Shown: one piece after another, positions 28,663-37,649 of the stretch
Numbering within the stretch: the stretch's first letter is position 1
How the letters are laid out: every line of letters starts with the position of its first letter
Source of the DNA: Giesbergeria sp.
Lineage (GTDB): Bacteria; Pseudomonadota; Gammaproteobacteria; Burkholderiales; Burkholderiaceae_C
DNA length: 64,000 nucleotides
Direction of reading: 5' to 3'
Assembly (NCBI GenBank): GCA_023150295.1
Contig: JAKLLE010000002.1
Span: forward strand, 1 to 64,000
The notes under the pieces: generated by a model
Told to the model about the DNA's origin: nothing
The model's input: the letters and a program-made list of their open reading frames with translations, nothing else
Databases searched by the model: none
Translations under genes and position numbers: made by a program

Positions 28663-30807
28663 ATGGCCCTTCCCGATCTGTCTTTTCTGCTGCAGGCCCA
28701 CCCTCCCGGTTCCATGCCGGAGGGCCAGTCCCTGGCCATGCAGGCCCAGGCCAGCGCGTCGACACCCGACGAAGCCCCCCTGCCCGCCTTGATTGCAGAA
28801 CTGCGTGCCTACCAGATGGAGCTGGAGGCGCAGAACAAGGTCTTGCAGTACAGCCAGGCCTCGGCCGAACGCGCCTCGGAGCGGTTTGAGGCGCTGTTTG
28901 CCAGCGTGCCCCTGTCGCTGATGGTGCTGGACGAGCACGACATGGTGGTGCAGGCCAACGCCATGGCGCACCGCTCGTTCCAACCCACCGAGCGCGACCG
29001 CCCTCTGACCGCGCTGATGCCCTTTGTTTCGGACCACGACGCCGAGCGCGTGCGCCTGGCCTTTGCCGAGGCGCGCGAGCATGGCCAGGCCCTGGCTACC
29101 GAAGTGGTGTTCTCTCAGGGCGCACAGGTACGCATCACGGGCGACCTGCACATTGCCTTCATCACTCTGGGGCACGAGGGCGAGACCCCACAGCACCAGT
29201 ACCTGTGCGCTGTCATCGACCAGGGCCCACTGCTGGCCGAGCGCGGCGCACTGCAGGAGCGCAACGGGCAACTGCGCGCCAGCGAGAAGCGCCTGGAGGC
29301 GGTCATCAATTCGGCGCTGGACGCCATTGTGTGTGTGGATCAGCACCAGCGCATCACCGTGTTCAACCCCACGGCGGCGGTGCTGTTCCAGTGCAGCGCC
29401 AGCGATGCGCTGGGCAGCACTCTCGACCGCTTTCTGCCCGACGCCGCCCAGGCGCTGGGCTTTGGCCAGCTCGCCACCCAGGCGGTGCTGGGCGAGATGA
29501 TGGCGCGCACCGCTGCGGGCAAGGAGCTGTCGGTGGAGGTGAGCGTGTCCTTTGAGCACCACGCCGACGGCCTGACCACCACCGTGTTTGCCCGTGACCT
29601 GACCAGCCGCAAGCGCGCCGAGGCCCAGCGCAGCGAGCTGGAGGCGCAATTGCGCGAGTCCCACAAGATGCAGGCCGTGGGCACCATGGCCGGGGGCATT
29701 GCGCACGACTTCAACAACATCCTGGGCGCCATTCTGGGCAACGTGGAGCTGGCCATGGCCGACTGCACGCCCGAATCCAGCGCCATGGTGAGCCTGCGCG
29801 AGATTCAAAAGGCCGGGCGCCGTGCGCGCGATCTGGTGCGCCAGATCCTTACCTTCAGCCGCAACGAGCCCCCACGGCTGGGCGCCGTGGACCTGGCCGA
29901 AGCCCTGCACGACACCGAACGCCTGCTGCGCGTGACGCTGCCCCCCACCGTGGCCCTGCAAATCCACATTGCACCCCACCTGCCCACCGTACTGGCAGAT
30001 GCCACCCAGGTGGAGCAGGCTCTGTTGAACCTGTGCACCAACGCCATTCATGCCATCGGCACCGCCAAGGGCACGGTGCGCGTGCAGGCCCTGCCCCTGC
30101 GCCCCGACACGGCGCTGTGCGACCGCCTGGGCCTGCCCACAGGCGACTATGTGGCCATCAGCGTGCACGACAACGGCCCCGGCATGGACGCCGCCACCCT
30201 GCAGCGCGTGTTTGAACCCTTTTTCACCACCAAGCCCGTGGGCCAGGGCACCGGCCTGGGGCTGGCGGTGGTGCATGGCGTGATGCGCACGCATGCGGGG
30301 GCCGTGGACGTGCACAGCACGCCGGGCGAAGGCAGTTGCTTCACGCTGTACTTCCCTGCCCAGGCCCAGGGCGCTGCCGCACCGGCCCCGGCAGAGCCTG
30401 CCGCACCGGCCCCGGTAGTCATGGCATTGCCGGCGCAACAGCATGTGATGTATGTGGACGACGACCAGGCCCTGGTGTTCCTGGTGGAGCGTTTGTTGCG
30501 CCGCCGGGGCTACCGCACCAGCGGCTATACCGACCCCCTGGCCGCCCTGCAAGCCTTGCAGGCCGCGCCGCAGGATTGCCACCTGCTCGTGACAGACTAC
30601 AACATGCCCGGCTACAGCGGCGTGGAGCTGCTGCAGGCAGTGCGCGAGATCCGGCCCGACCTGCCGGTGGCCTTGGCCTCGGGCTATGTCACCGCAGAGA
30701 TCGAGCAGGCGGCCCTGGCCGCAGGGGCACGCGCCCTGATCCACAAACCCAACGACGTGCAGGAGCTGTGCGACACCGTGGACCGGCTGATCCATGCCGC
30801 AGAGTGA
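28663..30807 (+). CDS. PAS-containing hybrid sensor histidine kinase
   Basis: A 714-residue soluble kinase. In order there are a helical lead-in (LRAYQMELEAQNKVL), PAS 1 (about 75-180), PAS 2 (about 205-310), a dimerisation/phosphoacceptor domain with H348 in GGIAHDFNNILG, an ATPase domain with N-box LNLCTNAIHAIG and DNGPGMD, and a C-terminal receiver with acceptor D645 in TDYNMPG. The LRAYQMELE segment is typical of cytosolic kinases that sense redox or other internal cues. No output regulator is adjacent. Its last 14 bp overlap the next gene. Confidence 0.92.
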   Translation: MALPDLSFLLQAHPPGSMPEGQSLAMQAQASASTPDEAPLPALIAELRAYQMELEAQNKVLQYSQASAERASERFEALFASVPLSLMVLDEHDMVVQANAMAHRSFQPTERDRPLTALMPFVSDHDAERVRLAFAEAREHGQALATEVVFSQGAQVRITGDLHIAFITLGHEGETPQHQYLCAVIDQGPLLAERGALQERNGQLRASEKRLEAVINSALDAIVCVDQHQRITVFNPTAAVLFQCSASDALGSTLDRFLPDAAQALGFGQLATQAVLGEMMARTAAGKELSVEVSVSFEHHADGLTTTVFARDLTSRKRAEAQRSELEAQLRESHKMQAVGTMAGGIAHDFNNILGAILGNVELAMADCTPESSAMVSLREIQKAGRRARDLVRQILTFSRNEPPRLGAVDLAEALHDTERLLRVTLPPTVALQIHIAPHLPTVLADATQVEQALLNLCTNAIHAIGTAKGTVRVQALPLRPDTALCDRLGLPTGDYVAISVHDNGPGMDAATLQRVFEPFFTTKPVGQGTGLGLAVVHGVMRTHAGAVDVHSTPGEGSCFTLYFPAQAQGAAAPAPAEPAAPAPVVMALPAQQHVMYVDDDQALVFLVERLLRRRGYRTSGYTDPLAALQALQAAPQDCHLLVTDYNMPGYSGVELLQAVREIRPDLPVALASGYVTAEIEQAALAAGARALIHKPNDVQELCDTVDRLIHAAE

Positions 30808-31474
30808 ACCGGGCTGCGCCCCAGGTGCTGCCGATGGCCTGCAATGCCTGCATGAGGATTCACACCTGCTGGTGCTGGCCAAGCCGCCCGGCCTGCTGTG
30901 CGTGCCAGGGCGCGGACCCGACAAGCAAGACTGCCTGAGCGGCCGCGCACAGGCCCAATGGCCCGATGCGCTGGTGGTGCACCGGCTGGACCAGGCCACC
31001 TCCGGCCTGGTGCTGATGGCGCGCAGCGCCCAGGTGCAGCGCAGCTTGGGCCGCGCGTTCGAGCTGCGCCAGGTGCACAAACGCTACCTCGCCGTGGTGG
31101 CTGGCGCCTTGCCGCAAGCCGCAGGTGCCGCCTGGTCCACCATCGACCTGCCCATTGCCGCCGACTGGGAACGCCGCCCGCTGCGCACTATCAACCCCCA
31201 CCTGGGCAAGCCCAGCCAGACGCGCTGGCGCGCGCTGGGCTACGACACCGCCATCGACAGCAGCCGCGTGGAACTGGAACCCCTCACCGGCCGCACCCAC
31301 CAGTTGCGTGTGCATCTGGCGGCCTTGGGCCACCCCATTCTGGGTGATGCGCTGTATGGCGACGGGTGCGTGCAAGCCCGTGCACCGCGCCTGCTGCTGC
31401 ACGCGCAGTGGCTGGCGTTCGAGCACCCTGGCACTGGCCAGTGGGTGGAGTTCACCTTACCTGCTCCGTTCTGA
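30794..31474 (+). CDS. RluA-family pseudouridine synthase (RluA-like)
   Basis: A 226-residue single-domain pseudouridine synthase without an S4 domain. HRLDQATSGLVL carries the catalytic Asp, followed by KRYLA and the RTHQLRVHLAALGHPILGD motif. Size and motifs fit the E. coli RluA type (23S U746 and tRNA U32), but the target cannot be fixed. It starts inside the end of the histidine kinase gene (14-bp overlap), so the two are probably translationally coupled. Confidence 0.88.
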   Translation: MPQSEPGCAPGAADGLQCLHEDSHLLVLAKPPGLLCVPGRGPDKQDCLSGRAQAQWPDALVVHRLDQATSGLVLMARSAQVQRSLGRAFELRQVHKRYLAVVAGALPQAAGAAWSTIDLPIAADWERRPLRTINPHLGKPSQTRWRALGYDTAIDSSRVELEPLTGRTHQLRVHLAALGHPILGDALYGDGCVQARAPRLLLHAQWLAFEHPGTGQWVEFTLPAPF

Positions 31475-31479
31475 CGGCG

Positions 31480-32466
31480 CTACACGTCGGCGCAGCACTG
31501 CACGTTGTTGCGCCCCGTCTCCTTGGCCCGGTAGAGCGCCTTGTCGGCCCGGTTGACCAGCTGCTCGAACGTCAGTCCCGCCCCCTGAACCAGCGTGGCC
31601 ACGCCGATGCTGACGGTGACCGAAGTGCTGGCGCCCTCTTCGTTGACCGCCACCACCTGCGATGCCACCCCTTGGCGCAGCGATTCCGCCAGGTGCAGCG
31701 CACCGGCGCTGTCGGTCTCGGGCAGCACGAGCACGAACTCCTCTCCCCCGAATCGGGCGACAGTATCCACCCCGGCGCGGGTGCGTGCGGCGCAGGCATC
31801 CGCCACGGCACAGATCACGCGGTCGCCCGCAAAATGTCCCCAGGCATCGTTGACGTTCTTGAACAGGTCGATGTCCACCACCATGACCGATAGCGGATGT
31901 CCAAAGCGCTCGGCCCGCAGGCATTCTTTCTCGCCCAGCTCCATCAGGGTGCGCCGGTTGGACAACCCCGTCAGGGCGTCGTTGGCCGCCAGCAGCTGCA
32001 GCGTGGTGTTGAGCTGTTGCAGCAGGGCGTTTTGCTCTACCAACTGGCGGTTGATCTGGGCGATCTCGTCCTCCTGGCGTTTGCGGTCGTCGATGTTGAA
32101 GGTCACGCCAATCAAGCGCTGGCCGGGCGAAGCACTCTTGCCGTCCATGATGCGGCCGTAGTTGGCAAACCAGACCCATTCGCCCTGCTTGGAACGCAGG
32201 CGGAACTCACACCGATACTGCGCCGTGCAGCCCGAAAGATGGTCTTCAATCGCACTTTGGACGCGCGGCAGGTCGTCCGGATGAACCAGCCCGTAGGTGC
32301 CCCGCACATCTGCGGCAATCTCCTCCTCGGTAAAGCCCAGTTCCGCGAAGGTCTTGCTGGCCTTGCGCGTCACCTCACCGGTCAGCAGGTTGTTCTCCCA
32401 CAGATCCAGGCCGGCGGCCTCCAGGGCCAGTTCCAGCCGTTCCTTGTTCAGGTCCGTTTCGTCCAT
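31480..32466 (-). CDS. Diguanylate cyclase with PAS domain
   Basis: Makes cyclic di-GMP from GTP. The N-terminal half (about residues 10-130) is a PAS_3-type sensor with an ending RKRQEDEI helix. A coiled linker (INRQLVEQNALLQQLNTTLQLL) follows. The C-terminal GGDEF domain has the active-site motif GGEEF and ends ALYRAKETGRNNV. I take the ATG at 32466; the frame extends further but loses PAS similarity. It is convergent with the RluA gene 6 bp away. Confidence 0.92.
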   Translation of the reverse strand: MDETDLNKERLELALEAAGLDLWENNLLTGEVTRKASKTFAELGFTEEEIAADVRGTYGLVHPDDLPRVQSAIEDHLSGCTAQYRCEFRLRSKQGEWVWFANYGRIMDGKSASPGQRLIGVTFNIDDRKRQEDEIAQINRQLVEQNALLQQLNTTLQLLAANDALTGLSNRRTLMELGEKECLRAERFGHPLSVMVVDIDLFKNVNDAWGHFAGDRVICAVADACAARTRAGVDTVARFGGEEFVLVLPETDSAGALHLAESLRQGVASQVVAVNEEGASTSVTVSIGVATLVQGAGLTFEQLVNRADKALYRAKETGRNNVQCCADV

Positions 32467-32506
32467 GGATCGCGGCGTCCGATTGGCATTGAATTTGGCA
32501 TTGGAT

Positions 32507-32530
32507 GGTGCATGGCGTGTGCCATGCACC
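32507..32530. promoter_or_regulatory. Perfect 10-bp inverted repeat in a divergent promoter region
   Basis: GGTGCATGGC and its exact complement GCCATGCACC are separated by GTGT. It lies in the 102 bp between the diguanylate cyclase (start 32466, minus) and the SDR gene (start 32569, plus), so it could be an operator for either or a hairpin in one of the leaders. Confidence 0.45.
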
Positions 32531-32568
32531 GGGCGACAACAGTATGGCCGCAAGGGTACCATTGCACG

Positions 32569-33327
32569 ATGCCCAAACACCTCACCATCCTCACCGGCGC
32601 CTCGCGCGGCATGGGCCTGGCCATGGCGCGGCAGTTGCTGCGCCCCGGCCACACCTTGCTCTGCATCTCGCGCAGCACCCACAGCACGCTGGCCCAGGAA
32701 GCCTCCGCCCAGGGCTGCACGCTGGAATCATGGGAGCAAGACCTCGCACAGCCTGAGCAGGCGGCCACACGCCTGCGCGAATGGCTGCAGCGCACGGCGG
32801 CCGGTGCTTATGCCAGCGCCACCCTCATCAACAACGCGGGCGTGATTCCGCCGATTGCCCCACTGTCGGCCAGCGCAGCGGCAGACCTGGCCATGGCACT
32901 GCGCGTGGGACTGGAAGCACCCATGCTGCTGTGCGCCGCCTTTCTGGGCGCCACCAAGGGCTGGGGCGTGCCGCGCAAGGTGCTGAACATCTCGTCCGGC
33001 CTGGGACGGCGGCCCATGGCGTCGCAGGCCGCCTATTGCGCAGCCAAGGCGGGCATGGACCATTTCACCCGCTGCATGGCACTGGACGAAACGCGCAAGC
33101 CCCTGGGCGCCAAGGTGTGCTCGCTGGCGCCGGGCGTGATCGATACCGACATGCAGGTGCAGTTGCGTTCCGCAGCGCCGGAGGCCTTTCCGGATGTACA
33201 GAACTTTGCCCAACTGCAAAGCAGCGGCATGCTCAGCAGCGCACCAGAGGCCGCCGCCCGCGTCCTGGCCTGGCTGGATCGCCCCGACTTTGGCGCCCAG
33301 CCCGTGGCCGACGTGCGCGAGGCCTGA
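32569..33327 (+). CDS. SDR family oxidoreductase
   Basis: A 252-residue short-chain dehydrogenase. TGASRGMGLAMA binds the cofactor, NNAGVIPP is the NNAG motif, and the catalytic Ser/Tyr/Lys appear in NISSGLG and YCAAKAG. The overall layout resembles sepiapterin-reductase/benzil-reductase-like SDRs (ILTGASRGMG...), but the substrate is not known. It is divergent from the diguanylate cyclase. Confidence 0.85.
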   Translation: MPKHLTILTGASRGMGLAMARQLLRPGHTLLCISRSTHSTLAQEASAQGCTLESWEQDLAQPEQAATRLREWLQRTAAGAYASATLINNAGVIPPIAPLSASAAADLAMALRVGLEAPMLLCAAFLGATKGWGVPRKVLNISSGLGRRPMASQAAYCAAKAGMDHFTRCMALDETRKPLGAKVCSLAPGVIDTDMQVQLRSAAPEAFPDVQNFAQLQSSGMLSSAPEAAARVLAWLDRPDFGAQPVADVREA

Positions 33328-33350
33328 GGGCCGCTACACCCTCGGCCACT

Positions 33351-33415
33351 AATTGCTATTGTTTTGATAGCTGCTTGCGCTTTGCCATCATCCGCTGGAG
33401 TCCATTTTTATCATT
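33351..33415 (+). repeat. Dispersed GCTAT/ATAGC repeat after the SDR gene
   Basis: GCTATTgttttgATAGCtgcttGCGC, then CCGCTggaG and a T/A-rich tail. One of the best-preserved first halves in the window. It lies just upstream of the perfect palindrome at 33438. Confidence 0.7.
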
Positions 33416-33437
33416 ATTTTTGGCTTCAACCCCCAAT

Positions 33438-33470
33438 GTACAAAGGCCCCGCGTTGCGGGGCCTTTGTAC
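33438..33470. terminator. Perfect 15-bp palindrome, probable bidirectional terminator
   Basis: GTACAAAGGCCCCGC, a GTT loop, then its exact complement. It lies between the ends of the convergent SDR and universal stress genes. The A/T-containing stem ends serve as weak T-tracts in both directions. Confidence 0.6.
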
Positions 33471-33515
33471 TGGGTTGACCGCCCCCCAGGGGGCAGAACC
33501 TGCTGGCGTGGCCGT

Positions 33516-33953
33516 TCAGTCGCGCACCACCAGCACGGGCACATGCACCGCGCCGAGCACGCGTTGGGTGACGCTGCCCAGCACCAACCGCTCAATCCCA
33601 CGGCGACCATGGGAGCCCATCACGATCAGGTCGGCGCCGGTGCTCTCCAGTGCGCGCGAGATGCCTTCCTGCACGGCATGGCCCTCGCCCACCACCGTGC
33701 TGGCCTCGATGCCAGCCTCTTGCATGGCCTTCTTGGCAGCATCCAGCGCAGAGTTGGCCTCTGACGTGGCCGCGCTGAGGTACTGCGCCTGGCCGTAGGC
33801 AAAATCGGCGCCCACGCCAGTGAAGGGGTACGGGTCGATCACATACAGAATGGTCACCGCGCTGCCAAAGGTCTTGGCCAGACCGGCCGCCTTGGACACG
33901 GCCATCATCGAAGTGGGCGAACCATCGACGGGAACCAGAATGTGCTTGAACAT
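33516..33953 (-). CDS. Universal stress protein (UspA family)
   Basis: A 145-residue single-Usp-domain protein. It opens MFKHILVPVDGSPTSMMA and has the ATP-binding motif GSHGRRGIERLVLGSVTQRVL near the C-terminus, so it is likely a nucleotide-binding UspA of the ATP-binding class. The ATG at 33953 has a strong AAGGAG site. It is monocistronic and convergent with the SDR gene. Confidence 0.9.
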   Translation of the reverse strand: MFKHILVPVDGSPTSMMAVSKAAGLAKTFGSAVTILYVIDPYPFTGVGADFAYGQAQYLSAATSEANSALDAAKKAMQEAGIEASTVVGEGHAVQEGISRALESTGADLIVMGSHGRRGIERLVLGSVTQRVLGAVHVPVLVVRD

Positions 33954-34181
33954 GGTTTTCTCCTTGAGCGTTGATCGGCACCCCACGCCAGCCCTGGCTT
34001 GCCTCGCTGGCGCGGTGACTTGCACTCCAGTGTAGCGCCAGCACCCGCCAGGGCAAGCCTGCAGAAGCCGGATTCATCGCGCCGCGATTTGCCCCATGGA
34101 ACACGCGCAAACCCCAGCCCCAAGCAGGCAGCCCAGGTGTAGCATGTAACAGTTGCTCCAACCACCAACGGGTACCCAGCC

Positions 34182-34544
34182 ATGCCCCACGAACGCCGCC
34201 ACTTTATCCGCGTCACCTTCGACGCCCCCGCGCAACTCACCACCAGCGAGGGCAGCTTCAGCGTGCATGTGCTGGACCTGTCGCTCAAGGGGGCACTGGT
34301 GGTTTTGTCCTCCGACGTGTATCTGGAGTCCGGTGCACTGTGCCAACTGGTCGTCCCCCTGACCAGCACCCACGACCACATCGCCATGTCCACCGAGGTG
34401 GCCCATGTGGAAGGCCGATGCGCAGGCCTGCTGTGCCACTCGATCGACCTGGACAGCGTGACCCACCTGCGCCGCCTGATCGAGCTTCAGTTGGGCGCGC
34501 CCCATCTGTTGGATCGCGATCTGGCCGAACTCACGGCCTCCTGA
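34182..34544 (+). CDS. PilZ domain protein
   Basis: A 120-residue protein that is essentially one PilZ domain, a cyclic di-GMP receptor. The two binding motifs are visible: RRHFIR (RxxxR) at residues 5-10, and DLSLKG ([D/N]xSxxG) near residue 32. A diguanylate cyclase is encoded 1.7 kb away, but the two are not in one operon. The effector it controls is unknown. Confidence 0.85.
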   Translation: MPHERRHFIRVTFDAPAQLTTSEGSFSVHVLDLSLKGALVVLSSDVYLESGALCQLVVPLTSTHDHIAMSTEVAHVEGRCAGLLCHSIDLDSVTHLRRLIELQLGAPHLLDRDLAELTAS

Positions 34545-34566
34545 GGCCGCATGGCCCCGGCACCGC

Positions 34567-36255
34567 TCAGGCCGTGACCTCGCGCTCCTGCAGCAGGCGC
34601 CACATCACCTTGCCGCTGCCGCTTTTGGGCAGCGCCTGCACGAACTGCACCGTGCGCGGCACCTTGTACACCGCCATGTTCTCGCGGCACCAGTCGATGA
34701 TTTCCTGCTCAGTGGTATGCGCATGGTCGGGCCGCAGAACGACCACGGCCTTCACGCTCTCGCCACGGTAGTCGTCCTTGGTGGAGATGACGCAGGCCTC
34801 CTGGATGGCCGGGTGCCGGAACATCAGTGACTCCACTTCTGCAGGCCAGACCTTGAAGCCCGAGGCATTGATCATGCGCTTGAGGCGATCCGTAATGAAG
34901 AAGTAGCCATCCGCATCCACCTTGCCCAGGTCGCCCGACCGGAAAAAGCGCTTTCCCTCCAGCTCGACGAACACTGCCTCGGTGGCCTCGGGCCGCTTCC
35001 AGTACCCATCGAACACCTGGGGGCCGTGGATCAGGATTTCGCCCTGTTCACCCACAGGCATCTGTTGCAGGGTGTCGGGGTCCACCACGCGCGCATCGGT
35101 GCCCATGAAGGGGATACCCAGGCACTGCTGTTTGGGTTGGTCCGGTGGGTTGCTGTGCGACGGCGCTGCGGTCTCGGTCAGGCCATACCCTTCGGCGTAG
35201 CGCAACCCGTACTGGTCCTGCAGACGCTGGGCCACCGCCTGCGGCATGGCGGCACCGCCTCCACCGATGTAGTTGAGGCTGGAGAGGTCGAACTGTGCGA
35301 AGTTTGGGCTGGCCATCAGGTCGATGACCATGGTGGGGATATTGGTCCAGGAGGTGACCTTCCAGCGCGAGATCAAACGTCCTGCCAGATCGCGGTCCCA
35401 GCGCGGCATGATGACCAGCGTGCCGCCACTGAAAATGGTGGCATGCATCATGCTGACCATGCCAGTGATATGGAACATAGGCACCACGGCCAGCGTCACG
35501 TTCTCGGACGTCGCATTGCCCCACAGGCTGCTGGCCACGGCGTTGTGCATCAGCGTGCGGTGCGGGTGCATGCACCCCTTGGGCAGCCCCGTGGTGCCGC
35601 TGGTGTAAGGCAGCACTGCCAGGTCATCGGGGCCGACCAGCAAGTCTGGCGCGGGGTCTGAACAAGCCAAGGCCTGCTGCCAGGTATGCACCGCACCGCC
35701 ATCCAGTGCGGGCAGTCCATGTTCCGTGCAAAGCCAGTCTTTCCATGCTGCAGGGGGTGCATCGCTACCGTCTACATCCAGATCGAACGCATCGGTGAAA
35801 TGCGTGACCAGCAGGTGTTGCAAGCGCTGGTCAGGCGCCAAGGCATTGCTGGCCTGTGCCAGTTCAGCCGCCAGATCGGCCGTGGTGATGGCCACGCGAG
35901 CCTGCGGATCCGTGATGTAGTGCTTGAGCTCCTCAGCCCGGTTCATCGGATTGACCGGCACCACCACCGCATTGGCCCGCAGGATCGCAAAGTGGGCCAG
36001 CACCAGTTGCGGGCAGTTCTGCATGCACAGCAGCACGCGGTCGCCTTTGCGCACACCAAGGCGGTGTAGGCAGGCAGCCATGCGCTGCGCCCCCGCCGCC
36101 AAGGCACCGTAGCCCATCGTGCGACCAAAAAACACCAGAGCAGGCTTGTCGGGATAGCGCCTGGCACTGATCGCCAGGTTGTCCCACAGCGGCGTCTGCG
36201 GCGGAACGATGGAATGCGGAAGCCTGCGAGGCCAGAAGCGGTGGTGCGAATTCAT
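34567..36255 (-). CDS. Acyl-CoA synthetase (long-chain fatty acid-CoA ligase type)
   Basis: Activates a carboxylic acid to its CoA thioester through an acyl-AMP. The 562-residue protein has the AMP-binding motif YTSGTTGLPKGCMHPHR (P-loop-like), EGYGLTETA, the GDLG...DGYFFITDRLKRMINASGFKVWPAEVE hinge region, and the C-terminal lysine in KSGSGKVMWR. I start at 36255, which has a strong AAGGAGTTG site. The N-terminus resembles long-chain acyl-CoA ligases (AlkK-like), but chain length is not certain. Confidence 0.9.
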   Translation of the reverse strand: MNSHHRFWPRRLPHSIVPPQTPLWDNLAISARRYPDKPALVFFGRTMGYGALAAGAQRMAACLHRLGVRKGDRVLLCMQNCPQLVLAHFAILRANAVVVPVNPMNRAEELKHYITDPQARVAITTADLAAELAQASNALAPDQRLQHLLVTHFTDAFDLDVDGSDAPPAAWKDWLCTEHGLPALDGGAVHTWQQALACSDPAPDLLVGPDDLAVLPYTSGTTGLPKGCMHPHRTLMHNAVASSLWGNATSENVTLAVVPMFHITGMVSMMHATIFSGGTLVIMPRWDRDLAGRLISRWKVTSWTNIPTMVIDLMASPNFAQFDLSSLNYIGGGGAAMPQAVAQRLQDQYGLRYAEGYGLTETAAPSHSNPPDQPKQQCLGIPFMGTDARVVDPDTLQQMPVGEQGEILIHGPQVFDGYWKRPEATEAVFVELEGKRFFRSGDLGKVDADGYFFITDRLKRMINASGFKVWPAEVESLMFRHPAIQEACVISTKDDYRGESVKAVVVLRPDHAHTTEQEIIDWCRENMAVYKVPRTVQFVQALPKSGSGKVMWRLLQEREVTA

Positions 36256-36427
36256 GGGCAACTCCTTGTGCCATCGCAGTCTAGGGATTGCTGGGCCCAG
36301 GCCATCGCGGGTTTCCACCTGCTGTTTGTCGCATCGGCGTCAACACTCCCATCCGTTGAACAAAGACGTTTTAGGAGCGCTCATCCGCCTTTGGGATTTG
36401 CTCCAAACCACCGAACATCGTGCTACG

Positions 36428-36473
36428 GATTGATGGGATACCTGATCCGCCCTCTTGGCGTCACCCATCAATC
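36428..36473. promoter_or_regulatory. 10-bp inverted repeat upstream of the orphan gene
   Basis: GATTGATGGG and CCCATCAATC are perfect complements separated by 26 bp, ending 27 bp before the ATG of the gene at 36501 and just before its GAAGGAG site. It could be an operator or a leader hairpin. The whole 36256-36500 interval has no gene. Confidence 0.4.
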
Positions 36474-36500
36474 AAGACCCGTCGATGAAGGAGACAGAAC

Positions 36501-37361
36501 ATGCTTGATGTATCCCAAGCCACCTCCCTGTTGCAGTCTTTGGGCATCAGCAGCTCCGTTGCCAACAAGGCCGTTGAGCGAAGCGCCCAAAGTGCGGGAA
36601 CAGATGCACAGGCATTCCTCAAAATCCTTCAGCAAAACCTGAAGGAACTCACCGCATCCACACCGTCTTCTGCCTCCGCAGGTGCCGTGCGATCCCAATT
36701 GTCAACCGGTACAAGCAGCGCGAGCCAGGCTGAAAACGCGACCAACGCTGCTGCAACAGCCAGCACGGTGAAGGCTCCGTTTGGCAATTTTCAGGAATTC
36801 AAAGAGTGGGAAAAAGGACTTGGCGATACCTTTGCCAAAGACTACAAGGCTCCGGACTACGTCAAAACAATCGCTCTTACCCTGAGCGGTGGCGACAGCG
36901 ACGCATTCAAGCGCTACATGTTCTTCAAAAACAATCCGCAGTACGCCGTGGACTATGAGTCCATCCGCGATGGCAACCTGTCGAAATTTCCCACCGATGG
37001 ATCGACATTGATCAAATCAGATCTGTCCAAGATGGACACGGAAACTGCGGTCTATTACAAAAAGGATCCCAGTCAACTGCAGGCTGCGGAAGGCTTCAAC
37101 ATGGATCCCACGCTGCTGAAAAAGCGCATGGAGGGCGATACCCAGGGCGGCAACGACCCTGAATGGCTGACAAATCACAAATGGACGGCGACAGGCGTCA
37201 TCGAAAGCAACAACCGCGCGATGTATGCACAAGCCAGTTTCATCGGATTGGATGGCAAGGGCGCAGACAACTACCGCCTGGCAAAATACGACAACGCCAC
37301 CGGTCGCATCATCGATTTTGATGGTCGATCCTACGATCCCATCACCGGCGAAGAGGCTTAA
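36501..37361 (+). CDS. Unrecognised orphan protein
   Basis: A 286-residue protein I cannot assign. The start has a strong GAAGGAG site. Residues 1-50 look helical (MLDVSQATSLLQSLG... LKILQQNLKEL), residues about 52-90 are a Ser/Thr/Ala-rich linker, and the rest is soluble, rich in Lys, Asp, Tyr and Asn (for example FKRYMFFKNNPQYAVDYESI), ending PITGEEA. There is no signal peptide or membrane segment. Base and codon use is markedly less GC-rich than its neighbours, suggesting acquisition by transfer. The disordered linker after a short N-terminal helix would suit a secreted or adaptor protein, but that is a guess. Confidence 0.7.
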   Translation: MLDVSQATSLLQSLGISSSVANKAVERSAQSAGTDAQAFLKILQQNLKELTASTPSSASAGAVRSQLSTGTSSASQAENATNAAATASTVKAPFGNFQEFKEWEKGLGDTFAKDYKAPDYVKTIALTLSGGDSDAFKRYMFFKNNPQYAVDYESIRDGNLSKFPTDGSTLIKSDLSKMDTETAVYYKKDPSQLQAAEGFNMDPTLLKKRMEGDTQGGNDPEWLTNHKWTATGVIESNNRAMYAQASFIGLDGKGADNYRLAKYDNATGRIIDFDGRSYDPITGEEA

Positions 37362-37649
37362 CCATGGTGGCTGGGTAGCCATCCAAACCGCAGGCCGTGG
37401 GCAAGCCAAGGGTGATAGTCGCTTGCTCACGCCAGATCCAGAAGACCACTGTGACAAACGTCCCGAGCAGTTTCAAATGGTCTTTTATGAAGCCGCATCG
37501 CTGTGTTGCAGCTGATAAGGCGTCTGAGCGTGTGAGGATCGTCTTTCAAAACCACTTGGTCAAATACGTTGCTGGTTGAGCTGCTTACCTGGGGGAGCCC
37601 CGCGCATGAGAAAATCGCGGGTTATTCAGAACACTCAGGATTGCACACC

